From: Elusimicrobiota bacterium
GTDB lineage: Bacteria; Elusimicrobiota; Elusimicrobia; F11
Reading direction: 5' to 3'
DNA length: 64,000 nucleotides
Assembly: GCA_022072025.1 (NCBI GenBank)
Contig: JAJVIP010000002.1
Coordinates: 163,356 to 227,355, forward strand
A program made the translations under genes and the position numbers. A model generated the notes under the pieces. That model did no database searches. It was not told the origin of the DNA and saw only the letters and a list, made by a program, of their open reading frames with translations. Positions 46,817 to 55,667 of this stretch are shown one piece after another. The stretch's first letter is position 1. Each line of letters opens with the position of its first letter.

Positions 46817-47158
46817 CTATTTGGATTGAGATTTAAGTTTATTGGCGAGTAAATCGAAAGCGCTGTTGATTTTTTTGAGTCCTTCCTTGGCCGCCTTTTT
46901 GGCTTCCCTTTCACCTTTTACCTTGCTGATTTTGACGACCCGGCCCACCCTATTTCTAATTCGTTTGGCTTCTGAACTGTCCTTGGCCGCTTTGAGGGAC
47001 TTCATCAAACTGGTTGATACGGTTCTCACGCTTTTTACGATTTCACTTTCGAGGTCTTGGAATTCTTTGCTCGATTTCACTATTTTGATGGCCTTCACCA
47101 ATTCTTGACCCAGACCTTTTAATTCTTTCCCGATATCCGCATTCTGTTTTTTATCCAT
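46817..47158 (-). CDS. Small, highly basic helical protein of unknown function
   Basis: 113 residues, almost wholly predicted helix, rich in Lys, Glu, Ser and Ala with many heptad-like patterns (IGKELKGLGQELVKAIKIV, then VRTVSTSLMKSLKAAKD). No cysteine, signal peptide or membrane segment. A perfect AGGAGGG precedes ATG 47158; a start at 47209 lacks one. It is divergent from the helicase gene, 82 bases away. The amphipathic repeat build recalls apolipoprotein- or YtxH-like coiled proteins; function unknown. Confidence 0.65.
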   Translation of the reverse strand: MDKKQNADIGKELKGLGQELVKAIKIVKSSKEFQDLESEIVKSVRTVSTSLMKSLKAAKDSSEAKRIRNRVGRVVKISKVKGEREAKKAAKEGLKKINSAFDLLANKLKSQSK

Positions 47159-47178
47159 ATGATCCCTCCTGTTATCCA

Positions 47179-47206
47179 ATGATAGATTCATTTTAAGAAA
47201 TCCCAA
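47179..47206 (-). promoter_or_regulatory. Possible promoter of the basic helical protein
   Basis: Minus-strand TTGGGA, 16 bases, then TATCAT (5 of 6), 21 bases before the ATG. It lies in the divergent gap that must also hold the helicase-operon promoter, for which I see no good match. Confidence 0.3.
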
Positions 47207-47240
47207 CAAAGAAGGGTGATTTGCTTTAATTCGCCTTCAA

Positions 47241-49157
47241 ATGGATGACTCACATTTTGAACATCTCTTAACCCTGCTGGACCTCGAACGAGAGGCGGAA
47301 AAAGAAGAAAATAAACGCGAACTGGAAAAATATCCGCTCCAAGTTCGAGAAGCCTTGGGAAAAACAGTGACACGACTCCAAATTGTGGATGAAGATTCCG
47401 GCGTGGGAGGAATGCCTTTGCTGCGTTTGCGCCGGTCCACTCTGAGGGCCGGAGCGGCCGCTTTATCTCCTTTTCATGCCATGAATCAAGGAGACAATGT
47501 TCGTTTGTCTTATCCAGTGGAGAGTGGACTCAAACCCATTGATGGAACTCTTTATGATGTGCAGGAAATGGAGGTGACGGTGGCCATCAATGGATATATT
47601 CCAGATCCCTGGCCAGATGGGCTTTGTCAATTGGACTTACTCGGATCCGATGCGACCTATAAACGAATGCGTCAGGCGTTGGGGATGGTTCGTCGGACAG
47701 AAAAACCCGCTCTTAAACGGTTACGTGAAATTTTTTTGGGAAATGAAGCTGCCCTCAAAGGAAGAAAAGAGTCTTTTGATTTGTTTAATTTACAACTCAA
47801 TAAATATCAAATCATGGCGGTGGAAAAATCCTTGGCGGCGGAAGAAGTCGCCTTGATTCATGGTCCTCCTGGAACTGGGAAAACCACGGTCCTTATGGAA
47901 ATTATTCTTCAAACCGTCCGCCGAGGGGGGCGGGTTTTGGCTTCCGCCCCAAGCAATATCGCTGTCGACAACATGGTGGAAAAACTTTTGCCGTGGAATT
48001 TGCGTGTGGTGCGAATGGGGCATCCCGCCCGAATTATGGACTCGCTGCGCCACGTCACACTTTCTGCTCAAGAACAAGAACATGCCCTTATGGATCAAAT
48101 TAGACGAATGGATGACGAACGTCACCGCTTACAAATTCAATTGCGGCGCCGCGAAAACCGTGGGGGCGGATTACGAGGCGATGATCGTCATGAAATTCAG
48201 TCCATGATTCAGGCCCTTCGAAAAGAGATTAATGACATGGAGTTTGGACTTCGTCGACAAATCATTCAAGACGCACAAGTGGTGTTGTGCACGCATGGGG
48301 GGGTGGGGGGAGCTCTCAGTCGTCAAAAATTTGATCTGCTGGTAATGGATGAAGCGTCTCAGGCCACAGAACCCCTTTCTTGGATTCCCATGACCTTGGC
48401 AAAAAAAGTGGTGTTTGCGGGAGACACGCATCAGCTTCCTCCCACCATTTACTCCAAAGAGGCGGCGGAACAAGGGCTCTCCAGCACTATTTTTGATCGG
48501 ATGAAGGAAAATCTAGATGACGATTTTCAATCTTTGCTGCGTGTGCAATATCGTATGCATGAAACGATCATGCGGTTCTCATCAGATAAATTTTATGAGG
48601 GAAAATTGATTGCCGATGATTCGGTTCGCGCTCACACCGCAAGCGAGCTAAAAGGAGCTCAGGAAACTGAACTCACACGGGCGCCATTGGTTTATGTAGA
48701 TACTGCCGGGACGGGATATGGCGAGGAATGGAATGAATTGTTGGAGAGCCGGGAGAATGAGGGAGAGGCGCAATTGGCGCTTAAAATTCTTGATGAACTG
48801 AAAGCGTCGGGAATTGAACCCCATGACATCGCCCTTATCACTCCCTATGTGGCTCAGGTCAAGAAATTGAAATTGATGTTGCCCGATCGATCGGTTGAAA
48901 TTGGCAGCATTGATAGTTTTCAAGGGCGTGAGAAAGAGGTGGTGATTGTTTCTTTGGTTCGAAGCAACGAGAAGGGGGAAGTGGGTTTTTTAAGCGATAC
49001 CCGTCGAATGAACGTGGGGATGACCCGGGCGCGCCGGTTGCTCATTGTGATCGGGGACAGCGGAACCATTTCAAGGCATCCTTTTTACAGCGATTTTCTT
49101 TCCTATGTGGAAAAGATCAATGCTCACAGAAGCGCATGGGAGTGGATCAAACAATGA
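47241..49157 (+). CDS. Superfamily 1B helicase, UPF1/IGHMBP2-like
   Basis: 638-residue DNA/RNA helicase. All key motifs are visible: Walker A HGPPGTGKTTVLMEI (about 206-220), APSNIAVDNMVEKLL (Ia), Walker B LLVMDEASQATEPL, GDTHQLPPTI (III), VQYRMHETIM (IV), SIDSFQGREKEVVIVSLVRS (V) and NVGMTRARR (VI). The N-terminal beta-barrel 1B-like region (about 40-130) matches eukaryotic SMUBP2/UPF1 relatives; bacterial members are of unclear role. ATGA overlap with the next gene starts a tightly packed operon that reaches addA. Confidence 0.88.
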   Translation: MDDSHFEHLLTLLDLEREAEKEENKRELEKYPLQVREALGKTVTRLQIVDEDSGVGGMPLLRLRRSTLRAGAAALSPFHAMNQGDNVRLSYPVESGLKPIDGTLYDVQEMEVTVAINGYIPDPWPDGLCQLDLLGSDATYKRMRQALGMVRRTEKPALKRLREIFLGNEAALKGRKESFDLFNLQLNKYQIMAVEKSLAAEEVALIHGPPGTGKTTVLMEIILQTVRRGGRVLASAPSNIAVDNMVEKLLPWNLRVVRMGHPARIMDSLRHVTLSAQEQEHALMDQIRRMDDERHRLQIQLRRRENRGGGLRGDDRHEIQSMIQALRKEINDMEFGLRRQIIQDAQVVLCTHGGVGGALSRQKFDLLVMDEASQATEPLSWIPMTLAKKVVFAGDTHQLPPTIYSKEAAEQGLSSTIFDRMKENLDDDFQSLLRVQYRMHETIMRFSSDKFYEGKLIADDSVRAHTASELKGAQETELTRAPLVYVDTAGTGYGEEWNELLESRENEGEAQLALKILDELKASGIEPHDIALITPYVAQVKKLKLMLPDRSVEIGSIDSFQGREKEVVIVSLVRSNEKGEVGFLSDTRRMNVGMTRARRLLIVIGDSGTISRHPFYSDFLSYVEKINAHRSAWEWIKQ

Positions 49158-50356
49158 CACGACAGTTGGTTGGATTTTTATCATCAATGCTCTTTTGGCA
49201 TACGGTTCTCGTCGCTGCGAATCCTGTTTTAATCAGTGTTAAACAAGGTTCCCACTCCTTCACACCAGCCGATAGTTCAAACCCCAGTATCAGCGAAGAG
49301 GGAATGGTGGTGGTGTTTGAGTCCCTTGCCAAATTGACAGAAGAAGATACAGACCGATCCAAAGATATCTACCTTTATGATCGGCTTTCAGGAAAATTGA
49401 AGTTACTCACGGGGTTTGATTGGGATCGAAAGTGGGGAGGGGCCACCATTAGCTTCAATGGTAGATGGGTTGCTTGTCACGCCTATTTGGCGCTACCCAC
49501 CAAGAATGATTTCCCTGCCACGGCTGATATTTGTCTGATTCCCCTTAAAAGCGGCAACCCTCTTTGGCCGCTTATGGAAAATGCCGATACCCAGGTAAAT
49601 GGGGAATCTATTTTTCCACGATTTGATTCAACGGGTTTAAAACTTGTTTTTACTTCAAACAATACGCTTCTCCATCCGAAAGCCAACGTGGGATTTTCTC
49701 AAATATTCTTATTGGACCGAAAAAGAGATCGGATTGACCTTCTCAGTGTCAATGCTCAAGGAGAGGCGGCGAACCGATCTTGTGGCCATCCGCGGTTAAC
49801 CGCGGATGGATCGCAGGGAGCTTTCCTTTCTATGGCCACCAATATGGATCCCCCGTTGCCACCCAACAATTTAACTCCTCACTTATATTGGTTCGATGTT
49901 GAAGAAAAAAATGTGATGCGTGTTGACACTTTTGAGAGAGGATTCGATGATTCTGAATATGTGGCGGGAGCGTTTGATTTGGACGACGACGGACAAGCGT
50001 TGGTTTTTGAGGCCCGGAAAAGAGGTTCAGACCCCAGCAAAATGCGGGCTCGCGCGAATCTGTTTATTTTTGAACAAAAATCCAAACAGGTTCGCTTGTT
50101 GACCACGGGCCTTTTTTCCGATAAGGCGCGTAACCCATCCATCAGTGGTGATGGTCGATACGTGGCCTTTGTGTTGATGGAAGCAGGGGGCGTTGTCATT
50201 TACGATCGAAACGAGGATCGGTGGGTTCAGGCGGCCGATGGACGGTGTGACAACCCAGTGATCTCAAAAGATGGAAAGGTCTTGGTTTTTGAACGATTCG
50301 ATAAAACCGTTAAGAATGTGTATGTGATGGACAATCCCCATCTTGAACGAAAATGA
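49154..50356 (+). CDS. Secreted TolB-like beta-propeller protein
   Basis: 400 residues. A signal peptide (about 1-22) is followed by repeated PD40/WD40-like blades: PSISEEGMVVVFES, ATISFNGRWVACHA, FPRFDSTGLKLVFTS, PRLTADGSQGAFLS, PSISGDGRYVAFVL and PVISKDGKVLVFER. The family usually folds as a six-bladed propeller for protein binding in the periplasm. It lies between a helicase and an ABC exporter, overlapping both by ATGA, so it may serve the exporter; its ligand is unknown. It is not in a tol-pal context. Confidence 0.78.
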   Translation: MTRQLVGFLSSMLFWHTVLVAANPVLISVKQGSHSFTPADSSNPSISEEGMVVVFESLAKLTEEDTDRSKDIYLYDRLSGKLKLLTGFDWDRKWGGATISFNGRWVACHAYLALPTKNDFPATADICLIPLKSGNPLWPLMENADTQVNGESIFPRFDSTGLKLVFTSNNTLLHPKANVGFSQIFLLDRKRDRIDLLSVNAQGEAANRSCGHPRLTADGSQGAFLSMATNMDPPLPPNNLTPHLYWFDVEEKNVMRVDTFERGFDDSEYVAGAFDLDDDGQALVFEARKRGSDPSKMRARANLFIFEQKSKQVRLLTTGLFSDKARNPSISGDGRYVAFVLMEAGGVVIYDRNEDRWVQAADGRCDNPVISKDGKVLVFERFDKTVKNVYVMDNPHLERK

Positions 50357-51339
50357 CGGCACCTCTCATTGAAGTGAAAAATTTGGCCAAAACTTACCAC
50401 GTGTCTGAACGGGCGGAGGGTTTTTGGGGATCCGTGAAAGGTCTTTTCAAACGGCGGGTTCGGCCAGTAGAAGCGGTCAAGTCAGTCAGTTTTTCGATTC
50501 AGCCGGGGGAGTTGGTGGCTTTTTTGGGACCCAATGGCGCCGGGAAAACAACAACCCTGAAAATGCTTTCTGGACTTCTTTATCCCACGGGGGGGGAGAT
50601 TCGCGTGTTGGGTCATGTCCCCTTTGATAAAAAAAACGATTTTTTAAATCGGTTTTCATTTGTGATGGGACAACGCCACCAATTGTGGTGGGAATTGCCC
50701 GCGGTTGACACGTTTCGGCTCAATGCCGCCGTATTCAGCTTGAGCTCGCAGGCATTTAAAAATCGTTTGAAAGAGTTGGATGACTTGTTGGATCTGGACC
50801 CACTCTGGAATACGCCGGTCAAGAAATTATCGTTGGGACAGCGCATGAAAATGGAGTTGGCTTGTTCGCTCATTCATAACCCTGAATTGTTGCTATTGGA
50901 TGAGCCCACCATTGGGTTGGATGTGGTAATGCAGAAAACGCTTCGGGACTTTATTGAACGGGTGAACCGAGAAAAGGGGACCACCGTCCTTTTAACCAGT
51001 CACAACATGGAAGACATTGAAACCCTCTGCCGCCGCGTGATTGTCATCCATCATGGGATTTTGCTTTTTGATGGAGAATTAACTGATCTCGTGAACCGTT
51101 TTGTGCCTGCGAAATTTGTGAGCGCCGATTTGCTTAATGATCCCAAAGGGATCAATTTCGCCTCCTTCGGTCGGGTGATGAACGTGAGTGGAACTCGCAT
51201 TCAGTGGGAAATTCCGCGAGAAGATATTTCCCGGGGTGTTGCGGCCATTCTCAAAGAACTTCCGGTGAAAGACCTGACCGTTGAAGAAATGCCGTTGGAT
51301 GAAGTGGTCCGTCGAATTTTTCGAGAGGGATCGGTATAA
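50353..51339 (+). CDS. ABC-2 exporter ATPase subunit
   Basis: 328 residues: Walker A GPNGAGKTTTLKML, Q-loop in the VMGQRHQLWWELP region, signature LSLGQRMKMELA, Walker B LLLLDEPTIGLD and the switch His in LLTSHNMEDIE. The C-terminal extension of about 80 residues is typical of ABC-2-type exporters. Two integral membrane genes follow directly. Substrate unknown. Confidence 0.9.
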   Translation: MTAPLIEVKNLAKTYHVSERAEGFWGSVKGLFKRRVRPVEAVKSVSFSIQPGELVAFLGPNGAGKTTTLKMLSGLLYPTGGEIRVLGHVPFDKKNDFLNRFSFVMGQRHQLWWELPAVDTFRLNAAVFSLSSQAFKNRLKELDDLLDLDPLWNTPVKKLSLGQRMKMELACSLIHNPELLLLDEPTIGLDVVMQKTLRDFIERVNREKGTTVLLTSHNMEDIETLCRRVIVIHHGILLFDGELTDLVNRFVPAKFVSADLLNDPKGINFASFGRVMNVSGTRIQWEIPREDISRGVAAILKELPVKDLTVEEMPLDEVVRRIFREGSV

Positions 51340-51343
51340 ACCT

Positions 51344-52138
51344 TTGCGTAAATACCTCACCCTTTTTGTTCTCTCTTGGCAAAAGCAGTTGGAGGTTCGC
51401 AGCGATTTCTTTTTCGAGCGAGCCCGGAGTATGGCGGTTCTTATCTCCATCTATTTTCTTTGGAACACGCTTCTCGATAAACAAACGAATTTATTGGGGT
51501 ACGACCGCATTTCTCTTTTGACGTATGTGTTGATGATGACATTGCTCCGAGCGTGGGTATTGGGATGCGTGACCGACCGGTTGCCGTCTGAAATCGCCAA
51601 GGGAAAAATTTCGGAACTTTTGCTCAGGCCCATCTCACATTTGGGATATTGGGCCACGCAAGACGTCGCTATGAAAGGGTTGAATTTGGTGTTCGCCATT
51701 CCGGAAGTTCTCATATTTTCCTGGTTGGTTTCCGCGCCCTTTTTTCTGCCCCAACAGACCATTACATTTTTGTGGTTTCTGCTCAGTGTGTTGGGAGGGA
51801 TGATTCTCTACTTTCAAATGAGTTACATGTTGGGCGTGATGGGATTTTGGACATCTCAATCGTGGGGGCCGCGGTTCTGCTTTGAGGTCATTCTCGAATT
51901 TTGCGCGGGGGCTTATTTCCCCGTTGATATTTTGCCAGCGGCGGCGCAACGTATTATTTCACTCTTGCCATTTCCCTATTTGGTTTTTTACCCGTTGTCC
52001 ATTTATCTTGAGCGTTTATCAGGGGCTGAAATTTTATCGGCTCTCCTCCACCAGGTTGTCTGGATTGGAATCTTGGGTGTTTTGATGAGCCAGTTGTGGA
52101 AAGTCGGTCTGCGGCATTACGCTGCGGAAGGCGGGTAA
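51344..52138 (+). CDS. ABC-2 permease, first subunit (PF06182-like)
   Basis: 264 residues from TTG 51344, just after the ATPase stop and with GAGAGGGA upstream; the longer open frame from 51281 lies inside the ATPase gene. Six hydrophobic segments. RARSMAVLISIYFLW, LLRPISHLGYWATQD and FCAGAYFPVDILPAAAQRII match the two-permease ABC-2 family (DUF990-like). It abuts the second permease. Confidence 0.82.
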   Translation: MRKYLTLFVLSWQKQLEVRSDFFFERARSMAVLISIYFLWNTLLDKQTNLLGYDRISLLTYVLMMTLLRAWVLGCVTDRLPSEIAKGKISELLLRPISHLGYWATQDVAMKGLNLVFAIPEVLIFSWLVSAPFFLPQQTITFLWFLLSVLGGMILYFQMSYMLGVMGFWTSQSWGPRFCFEVILEFCAGAYFPVDILPAAAQRIISLLPFPYLVFYPLSIYLERLSGAEILSALLHQVVWIGILGVLMSQLWKVGLRHYAAEGG

Positions 52139-52936
52139 ATGTTGCCGGGTTTCCGAAAGTATTTCAGACTTTGGATGATTTTGGTTCTGAACAGTTTCAA
52201 AACCCAAATCTCCACGGCCCTTGCTTCTCTCGGATATTTGTTGGGGAAGTTTTTGCGGTTTGGTTTTTTCCTGGCTTACCTGCTCGCGATTTTTAAACAA
52301 GTCCCAGGGCTCAAAGGATACAGCATGCCCGAGGTGGTTCTCTTCTTTATGACTTTTAATTTGGTGGATGTGGGAGCGCAATTTTTGTTTCGGGGGCTCT
52401 ATGGCGTAAAAACTCTCATTGAAGAAGGGGACTTCGATAAAATTTTGACACAACCCGCGCATGTGTTATTTCGAATATCCGTCATGGGCATGGATCTGTT
52501 GGATTTGCTGACATTGATTCCCATCGGCGGCGTGACCGTCTGGGCGCTTCGCCAACTCCCGTATGCCGTCACACTTCATCATGTTTTTCTTTATGTTCTG
52601 TTGTTGGCCAACGCGATGGTGATGGCCTATGCCTTCCATGTGATTATTGGGGCTTTGTCAGTGAAAACCCAGGAAATGGAAGGCGCCATATGGATTTACC
52701 GGGATGTAATGACTTTGGGTCGCTTCCCCATCAATATTTATTCCGAGGTGATGCGAGGTTTGTTTGTGACATTGGTGCCGGTGGGAGTGATGATCAGCTT
52801 CCCCTCGGAGGCATTGCTTGGAATATTGTCGTGGAAGAGTGTGGTGTATGCGCTTTTTATCGGAGGGCTCGCTCATATGACCGCGCAAGCGTTTTGGAGA
52901 AAGATGCTACGCGAATACACTTCCATATCAACATGA
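52139..52936 (+). CDS. ABC-2 permease, second subunit (PF06182-like)
   Basis: 265 residues, six hydrophobic segments, ATG directly after the previous stop. EGDFDKILTQPAHVLFRI corresponds to the GKISELLLRPISHLGYW region of the first permease, so the two are paralogues and probably form a heterodimeric channel with the ATPase. Confidence 0.82.
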   Translation: MLPGFRKYFRLWMILVLNSFKTQISTALASLGYLLGKFLRFGFFLAYLLAIFKQVPGLKGYSMPEVVLFFMTFNLVDVGAQFLFRGLYGVKTLIEEGDFDKILTQPAHVLFRISVMGMDLLDLLTLIPIGGVTVWALRQLPYAVTLHHVFLYVLLLANAMVMAYAFHVIIGALSVKTQEMEGAIWIYRDVMTLGRFPINIYSEVMRGLFVTLVPVGVMISFPSEALLGILSWKSVVYALFIGGLAHMTAQAFWRKMLREYTSIST

Positions 52937-52949
52937 AGGAAATATTCTT

Positions 52950-55667
52950 GTGTTAAAAGTGGTGTCGGGGACTTTTCATCCTGGTCTGGAATTGGCTTTC
53001 CTCGGCAGGATCAAAGAAATCAAAAAGGACCCCCTGGCCAGCGTGGCTGTGGTGGCTCCCTCGTCTCGTTTGGTTGAGAGGTTACAATGGGTCTTGGCGG
53101 CCGACGGCGGTTCTTATCTCAATATCCATTTCCACACTTTTGCCTCTTTGGCTGAAATGGTGGTGGATGCGCATGCGCCTTTAAGTAAATCCATTTTAAG
53201 TGATCCGCTTTTTTTTGACACTCTCGTCAAACAGATTGTTAAAGATGACAAACCTTTTGAGGCCTTTTCTGATATGGCGGTTCCAGACGGTTTTCCACCC
53301 GCGGTTCGCGGCACGTTGCGTGATTTGTTGGACGCCGGCATCCACCAGGAAAATGTCGACGAATTGATCCAAGAAGGGTTTGTGGGAACCGACGTTGATC
53401 TGGGGAGTTTGCGGAGTTTGCTCAACCTCCACCGGCTCTATTTAAGGCGAATCGATAAACTGGATGTTCTTCCCAGGTCAGAACTACTCAAACAGGCGAT
53501 CAAGCTGGCCCCCACCTCAGCGGCGCTCGCAAAATATCAGGAAATTCTTTATTACGGGTTCTATGATCTGACCGGTCTCCAGGCTGATTTTTTTCAGGCG
53601 GTGGCGAAACATTTTCCTTCTCGATTTTTCTTTCCCTATGTTCATGATCATCCCGCCTATTCATTCGCCAAAAATTTCAGGGACGTTTTCGTTCAACCTG
53701 TCATGCAGGATGAAATTATTTGTCCAACCGACAAATCCTCCAATCTCTTAAGAATTCTCAATATATCGGGGATTCGCGATGAAGCCTGGTTTATCGCCAA
53801 TGAGATTCGTCGGTTGCATGATGAAGAAGGCATCGAATTCTTGGAAATGGGGGTGGTGGCCCGCACGAAGGATCGATTGGGTTTTGTTATTCAAGAGGCT
53901 TTTCAGGACCGAGGCATTCCTTTTAAAACAACACATCATCCCTCCCTTCTTATGTTTCCAGAAACACAAGAAGCGCTCAAAACTTTGCAGGCCCATCATT
54001 TACCCGAAGAGTTCCTGTCATGGGAAAAGGCCATTCAATTGGCCGGAGAACGGCTGGCTTCTTTTTCCAATCCATTGAAAGAGAGTGTGGCGTCATTGGC
54101 TCCATTTGAACAGATCGTGAAACACGTCACTTGGGACAATTTCATCGAAACATTGAGAGACCGGTGGTCTCGCATGGAAAGGCGAGATCCTTCCTCAGCG
54201 GAGGCCGGCGTGTCATTGCTCTATGCTGAAGCGGCACGGGGTTTGCCTTTCAAAGCGCTTTTTTTAATCGGTCTTGAGGAAAAAGTTTTCCCGCGTATTG
54301 TGCGCGAAGATCCTTTTTTGCGTGATGATGCTCGCGAGGCACTGAATGGAATCGGATACAAAATCTCAAAAAAAATGACGGCTCTGGAGGAAGAAAAACT
54401 TCTTTTTGAGTTGTTGGTATCAGCGGCATCAGAGCGGCTGTATTTGCTTTATCAGCGCTCCAATGATGAGGGCGGCGTGGTGGGCGCCTCTCCTTTTTTG
54501 CGCGCGTTCGCTGAGGAGCGGGGAGTGAACCTTGACGAAGAAGTTGTTTCCTTGCCACGACCTTTGATGGCGAAGATCAAAAGCGCGAACCCCGCCACTT
54601 TGGGTTTTAGCGATGTGATGGTGGGTTTGCTAGCGGCTCATCAACAAGCAGAGGCCCTTCAATTGGCTCAAGGGGTGGGACGAGATGAGGGAAACCTTGA
54701 AAGAGGGCTTCGTCTTCAAAAAAGTATTCACAGTTTTAATGAATTGGGCGTTTATGATGGCCTGATTGGAAAAAGGAGCGCCGCAGAGGTGTTTCACCAA
54801 GGAAAAATATCCGCCACCGCGCTTGAAACCTATGGCCAATGCGGTTTTAAATATTTTGCCTCCCGTCTCCTTGGGCTGGCCCCTCTCGAGAAGGAGGGGG
54901 ATGAGGAGCAATTGGCGGCGGATATTCGGGGCCAATTGGTTCATCGGTTTGTAGAGGCATTTTTTCGGCAAGTAACCAAAGAAGGCCAGTCGCCGCCGCC
55001 AACTCAATTTCCTCGGGAAAAATTTAACACTCTGTTTGACACGATGGTGACTCTCACTCCGCCGGATGGGACTCAGGTTCCTTTGGTTCTTTGGCAGGCG
55101 ACGCGTGAAGGATTGAAAAGTGTCTTGTCGGTATTTCTTGAAAATGAAATTAACTTTTTGCGTTCACAAAAAATCACCCCGGTTTTTTTTGAAGTGGAGG
55201 TGGAAGGACGATTGCCGGCCCCTTTGGATGGCATTGTTTGGACGGGAAAAATAGACCGTATTGATGAAACGCCTGAGGGAGCCGAGATTCTTGATTATAA
55301 AAGCGGTCGTCCATTTAAAACGAAAACCGTGTCCACGCTTGCCAAAAATGGGGAAAAACTTCAGGCGCCGCTTTATCTTTTATTGGCCGGTCAGTTCCTT
55401 GAAAAAATGGGACGAAAAGCGAAATCCCTGTCCTTCCGTTATGAATTCGTTGATTATTTGGGCGAGTCGCGCGTGATGAGTTCTGATGAATGGGCCATTC
55501 ATTCTCAAAGCATCCAAACCACCATTCGGGATATGGTCGATTCTGCGCGTCAAGGAAATTTTGTGATGAAGCCGGGGTGGTATTGCGATTATTGCGAGGT
55601 GGTGCGAGTGTGCCGGAAAAACCATGGCATTTCTGTCTACCGCTCTGAGCAGGGGGTCGCAAAGTGA
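52950..55667 (+). CDS. addB: AddB-like nuclease/inactive helicase subunit
   Basis: 905-residue partner of AddA in double-strand-break end processing. The C-terminal PD-(D/E)XK nuclease has EILDYKSGRP and an AddB-type iron-sulfur set: C631 (YGQCGFKY) with C879, C882 and C888 in CDYCEVVRVC. The middle holds a helicase-like region (ALFLIGLEEKVFP). The N-terminus reads VVSGTFHPGLELAFL with no G-x-x-G-x-G-K-(S/T), so the ATP site appears lost. GTG start with GAAGGA upstream; the stop overlaps the addA GTG (GTGA). Confidence 0.85.
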   Translation: MLKVVSGTFHPGLELAFLGRIKEIKKDPLASVAVVAPSSRLVERLQWVLAADGGSYLNIHFHTFASLAEMVVDAHAPLSKSILSDPLFFDTLVKQIVKDDKPFEAFSDMAVPDGFPPAVRGTLRDLLDAGIHQENVDELIQEGFVGTDVDLGSLRSLLNLHRLYLRRIDKLDVLPRSELLKQAIKLAPTSAALAKYQEILYYGFYDLTGLQADFFQAVAKHFPSRFFFPYVHDHPAYSFAKNFRDVFVQPVMQDEIICPTDKSSNLLRILNISGIRDEAWFIANEIRRLHDEEGIEFLEMGVVARTKDRLGFVIQEAFQDRGIPFKTTHHPSLLMFPETQEALKTLQAHHLPEEFLSWEKAIQLAGERLASFSNPLKESVASLAPFEQIVKHVTWDNFIETLRDRWSRMERRDPSSAEAGVSLLYAEAARGLPFKALFLIGLEEKVFPRIVREDPFLRDDAREALNGIGYKISKKMTALEEEKLLFELLVSAASERLYLLYQRSNDEGGVVGASPFLRAFAEERGVNLDEEVVSLPRPLMAKIKSANPATLGFSDVMVGLLAAHQQAEALQLAQGVGRDEGNLERGLRLQKSIHSFNELGVYDGLIGKRSAAEVFHQGKISATALETYGQCGFKYFASRLLGLAPLEKEGDEEQLAADIRGQLVHRFVEAFFRQVTKEGQSPPPTQFPREKFNTLFDTMVTLTPPDGTQVPLVLWQATREGLKSVLSVFLENEINFLRSQKITPVFFEVEVEGRLPAPLDGIVWTGKIDRIDETPEGAEILDYKSGRPFKTKTVSTLAKNGEKLQAPLYLLLAGQFLEKMGRKAKSLSFRYEFVDYLGESRVMSSDEWAIHSQSIQTTIRDMVDSARQGNFVMKPGWYCDYCEVVRVCRKNHGISVYRSEQGVAK

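Noticed and set aside
48290-48310. Long G-run in the helicase gene as a possible frameshift or slippage site
   Set aside because: The reading frame and the helicase motifs continue unbroken on both sides, so no frameshift is needed.
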